Shown: positions 63,838-64,000 of the stretch, piece after piece | Layout: every line of letters starts with the position of its first letter | Position numbering within the stretch: the first letter of the stretch is position 1 | DNA from: Hyphomicrobium sp. | GTDB taxonomy: Bacteria > Pseudomonadota > Alphaproteobacteria > Rhizobiales > Hyphomicrobiaceae | Direction of reading: 5' to 3' | DNA: 64,000 nucleotides | Assembly: GCA_003987725.1 (NCBI GenBank) | Contig: RXJH01000013.1 | Location: forward strand, 321,978-385,977 | The notes under the pieces: generated by a model | The model's database searches: none | What the model was told of the DNA's origin: nothing | What the model saw: only the letters and a program-made list of their open reading frames with translations | Translations under genes and position numbers: made by a program

Positions 63838-64000
63838 GAAGTGGAGGGCTTCTGTTGCCCGGTGCCCTCCGGACCGCGCCTTACCCGGCTAGGAGTAAGG
63901 GCTTCAAGTTCAGGCTAGTCGCGCTGCATTACGCAGCGAGAGCGGCCTCAGCATAGTTGTCATTGGCAACTATTCTGTATGACCCGATAACGGTGGTATC
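63838..64000 (-). ncRNA. ssrA: tmRNA (ssrA), coding piece, partial
   Basis: The minus strand at 63929-63967 encodes ANDNYAEAALAA followed by TAA, the typical alphaproteobacterial tag, preceded by ATAGTT. Downstream is a GGAGGGC...GCCCTCC stem (63843-63849 with 63864-63870). Alphaproteobacterial tmRNA genes are permuted and processed into two pieces; the acceptor half would lie beyond the window. The inner boundary near 63838 is approximate. Confidence 0.85.

Noticed and set aside
1-64000. CRISPR array or rRNA genes
   Set aside because: No regularly spaced repeats of 25-40 bases and no rRNA-like sequence were seen.

Overview
The window reads as a chromosome segment from an alphaproteobacterium, most likely of the order Hyphomicrobiales (Rhizobiales). 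The best evidence is at the right end: a tmRNA segment encoding the tag ANDNYAEAALAA beside an SspB-type ClpXP adaptor, and a fumC / DUF4169 / ribbon-helix-helix gene trio that is typical of that order. An intracellular poly-hydroxyalkanoate depolymerase with a Cys nucleophile, a second IF-1-like protein and many small secreted Rhizobiales-type proteins agree with this. A Hyphomicrobium-like organism is a guess, not a demonstrated fact.

The tRNA-Arg(CCG) gene at 41851-41927 divides the window. To its right (42-64 kb) lies housekeeping-type chromosome: polA, phaZ, an MFS/NTP-carrier-like transporter, infA-like and cold-shock genes, a peptidase M15, fumC with two small partners, a GYD protein, a His-rich metal-binding protein, an outer-membrane barrel, an SDR/LysR divergent pair, a TonB-dependent receptor with a perfect 19-bp palindrome in its promoter, a methyltransferase, sspB and ssrA.

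To its left (1-41.8 kb) the region is mosaic and accessory in character. From left to right: a scrap of a serine recombinase at the very edge; two alpha/beta hydrolases divergent from a CGNR regulator (0.1-2.6 kb); a surface-polysaccharide block (2.8-10.6 kb: GT61, methyltransferase, WbsX, sulfotransferase, DUF616 glycosyltransferase, LTA-synthase-like sulfatase); an RND efflux pair (11.3-15.8 kb); an SDR/AraC divergent pair; DUF488/DUF2945; a cytochrome b-molybdopterin oxidoreductase; a cyclopropane fatty acid synthase-like enzyme; a receiver protein and HWE/HisKA_2 kinase; an IS1182-type element (27.95-29.56 kb); a membrane protein flanked by direct repeats; a large SMC-like AAA ATPase with a zinc-hook-like CxxC; a frameshifted gene; and an integration module. 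That module has a HTH protein, two overlapping tyrosine recombinases and two very small proteins, followed by a serine recombinase whose last codons are read from the antisense strand of the tRNA-Arg gene.

The points most worth following up are the direct-repeat motif (three copies, two flanking one membrane-protein gene), the SMC-like ATPase in the recombinase-rich segment as a candidate defence gene, the multi-gene overlapping recombinase operon with its unnoticed 47-codon gene, and the predicted operator in front of the TonB receptor. All functional statements come from reading motifs by eye; no database search was run.
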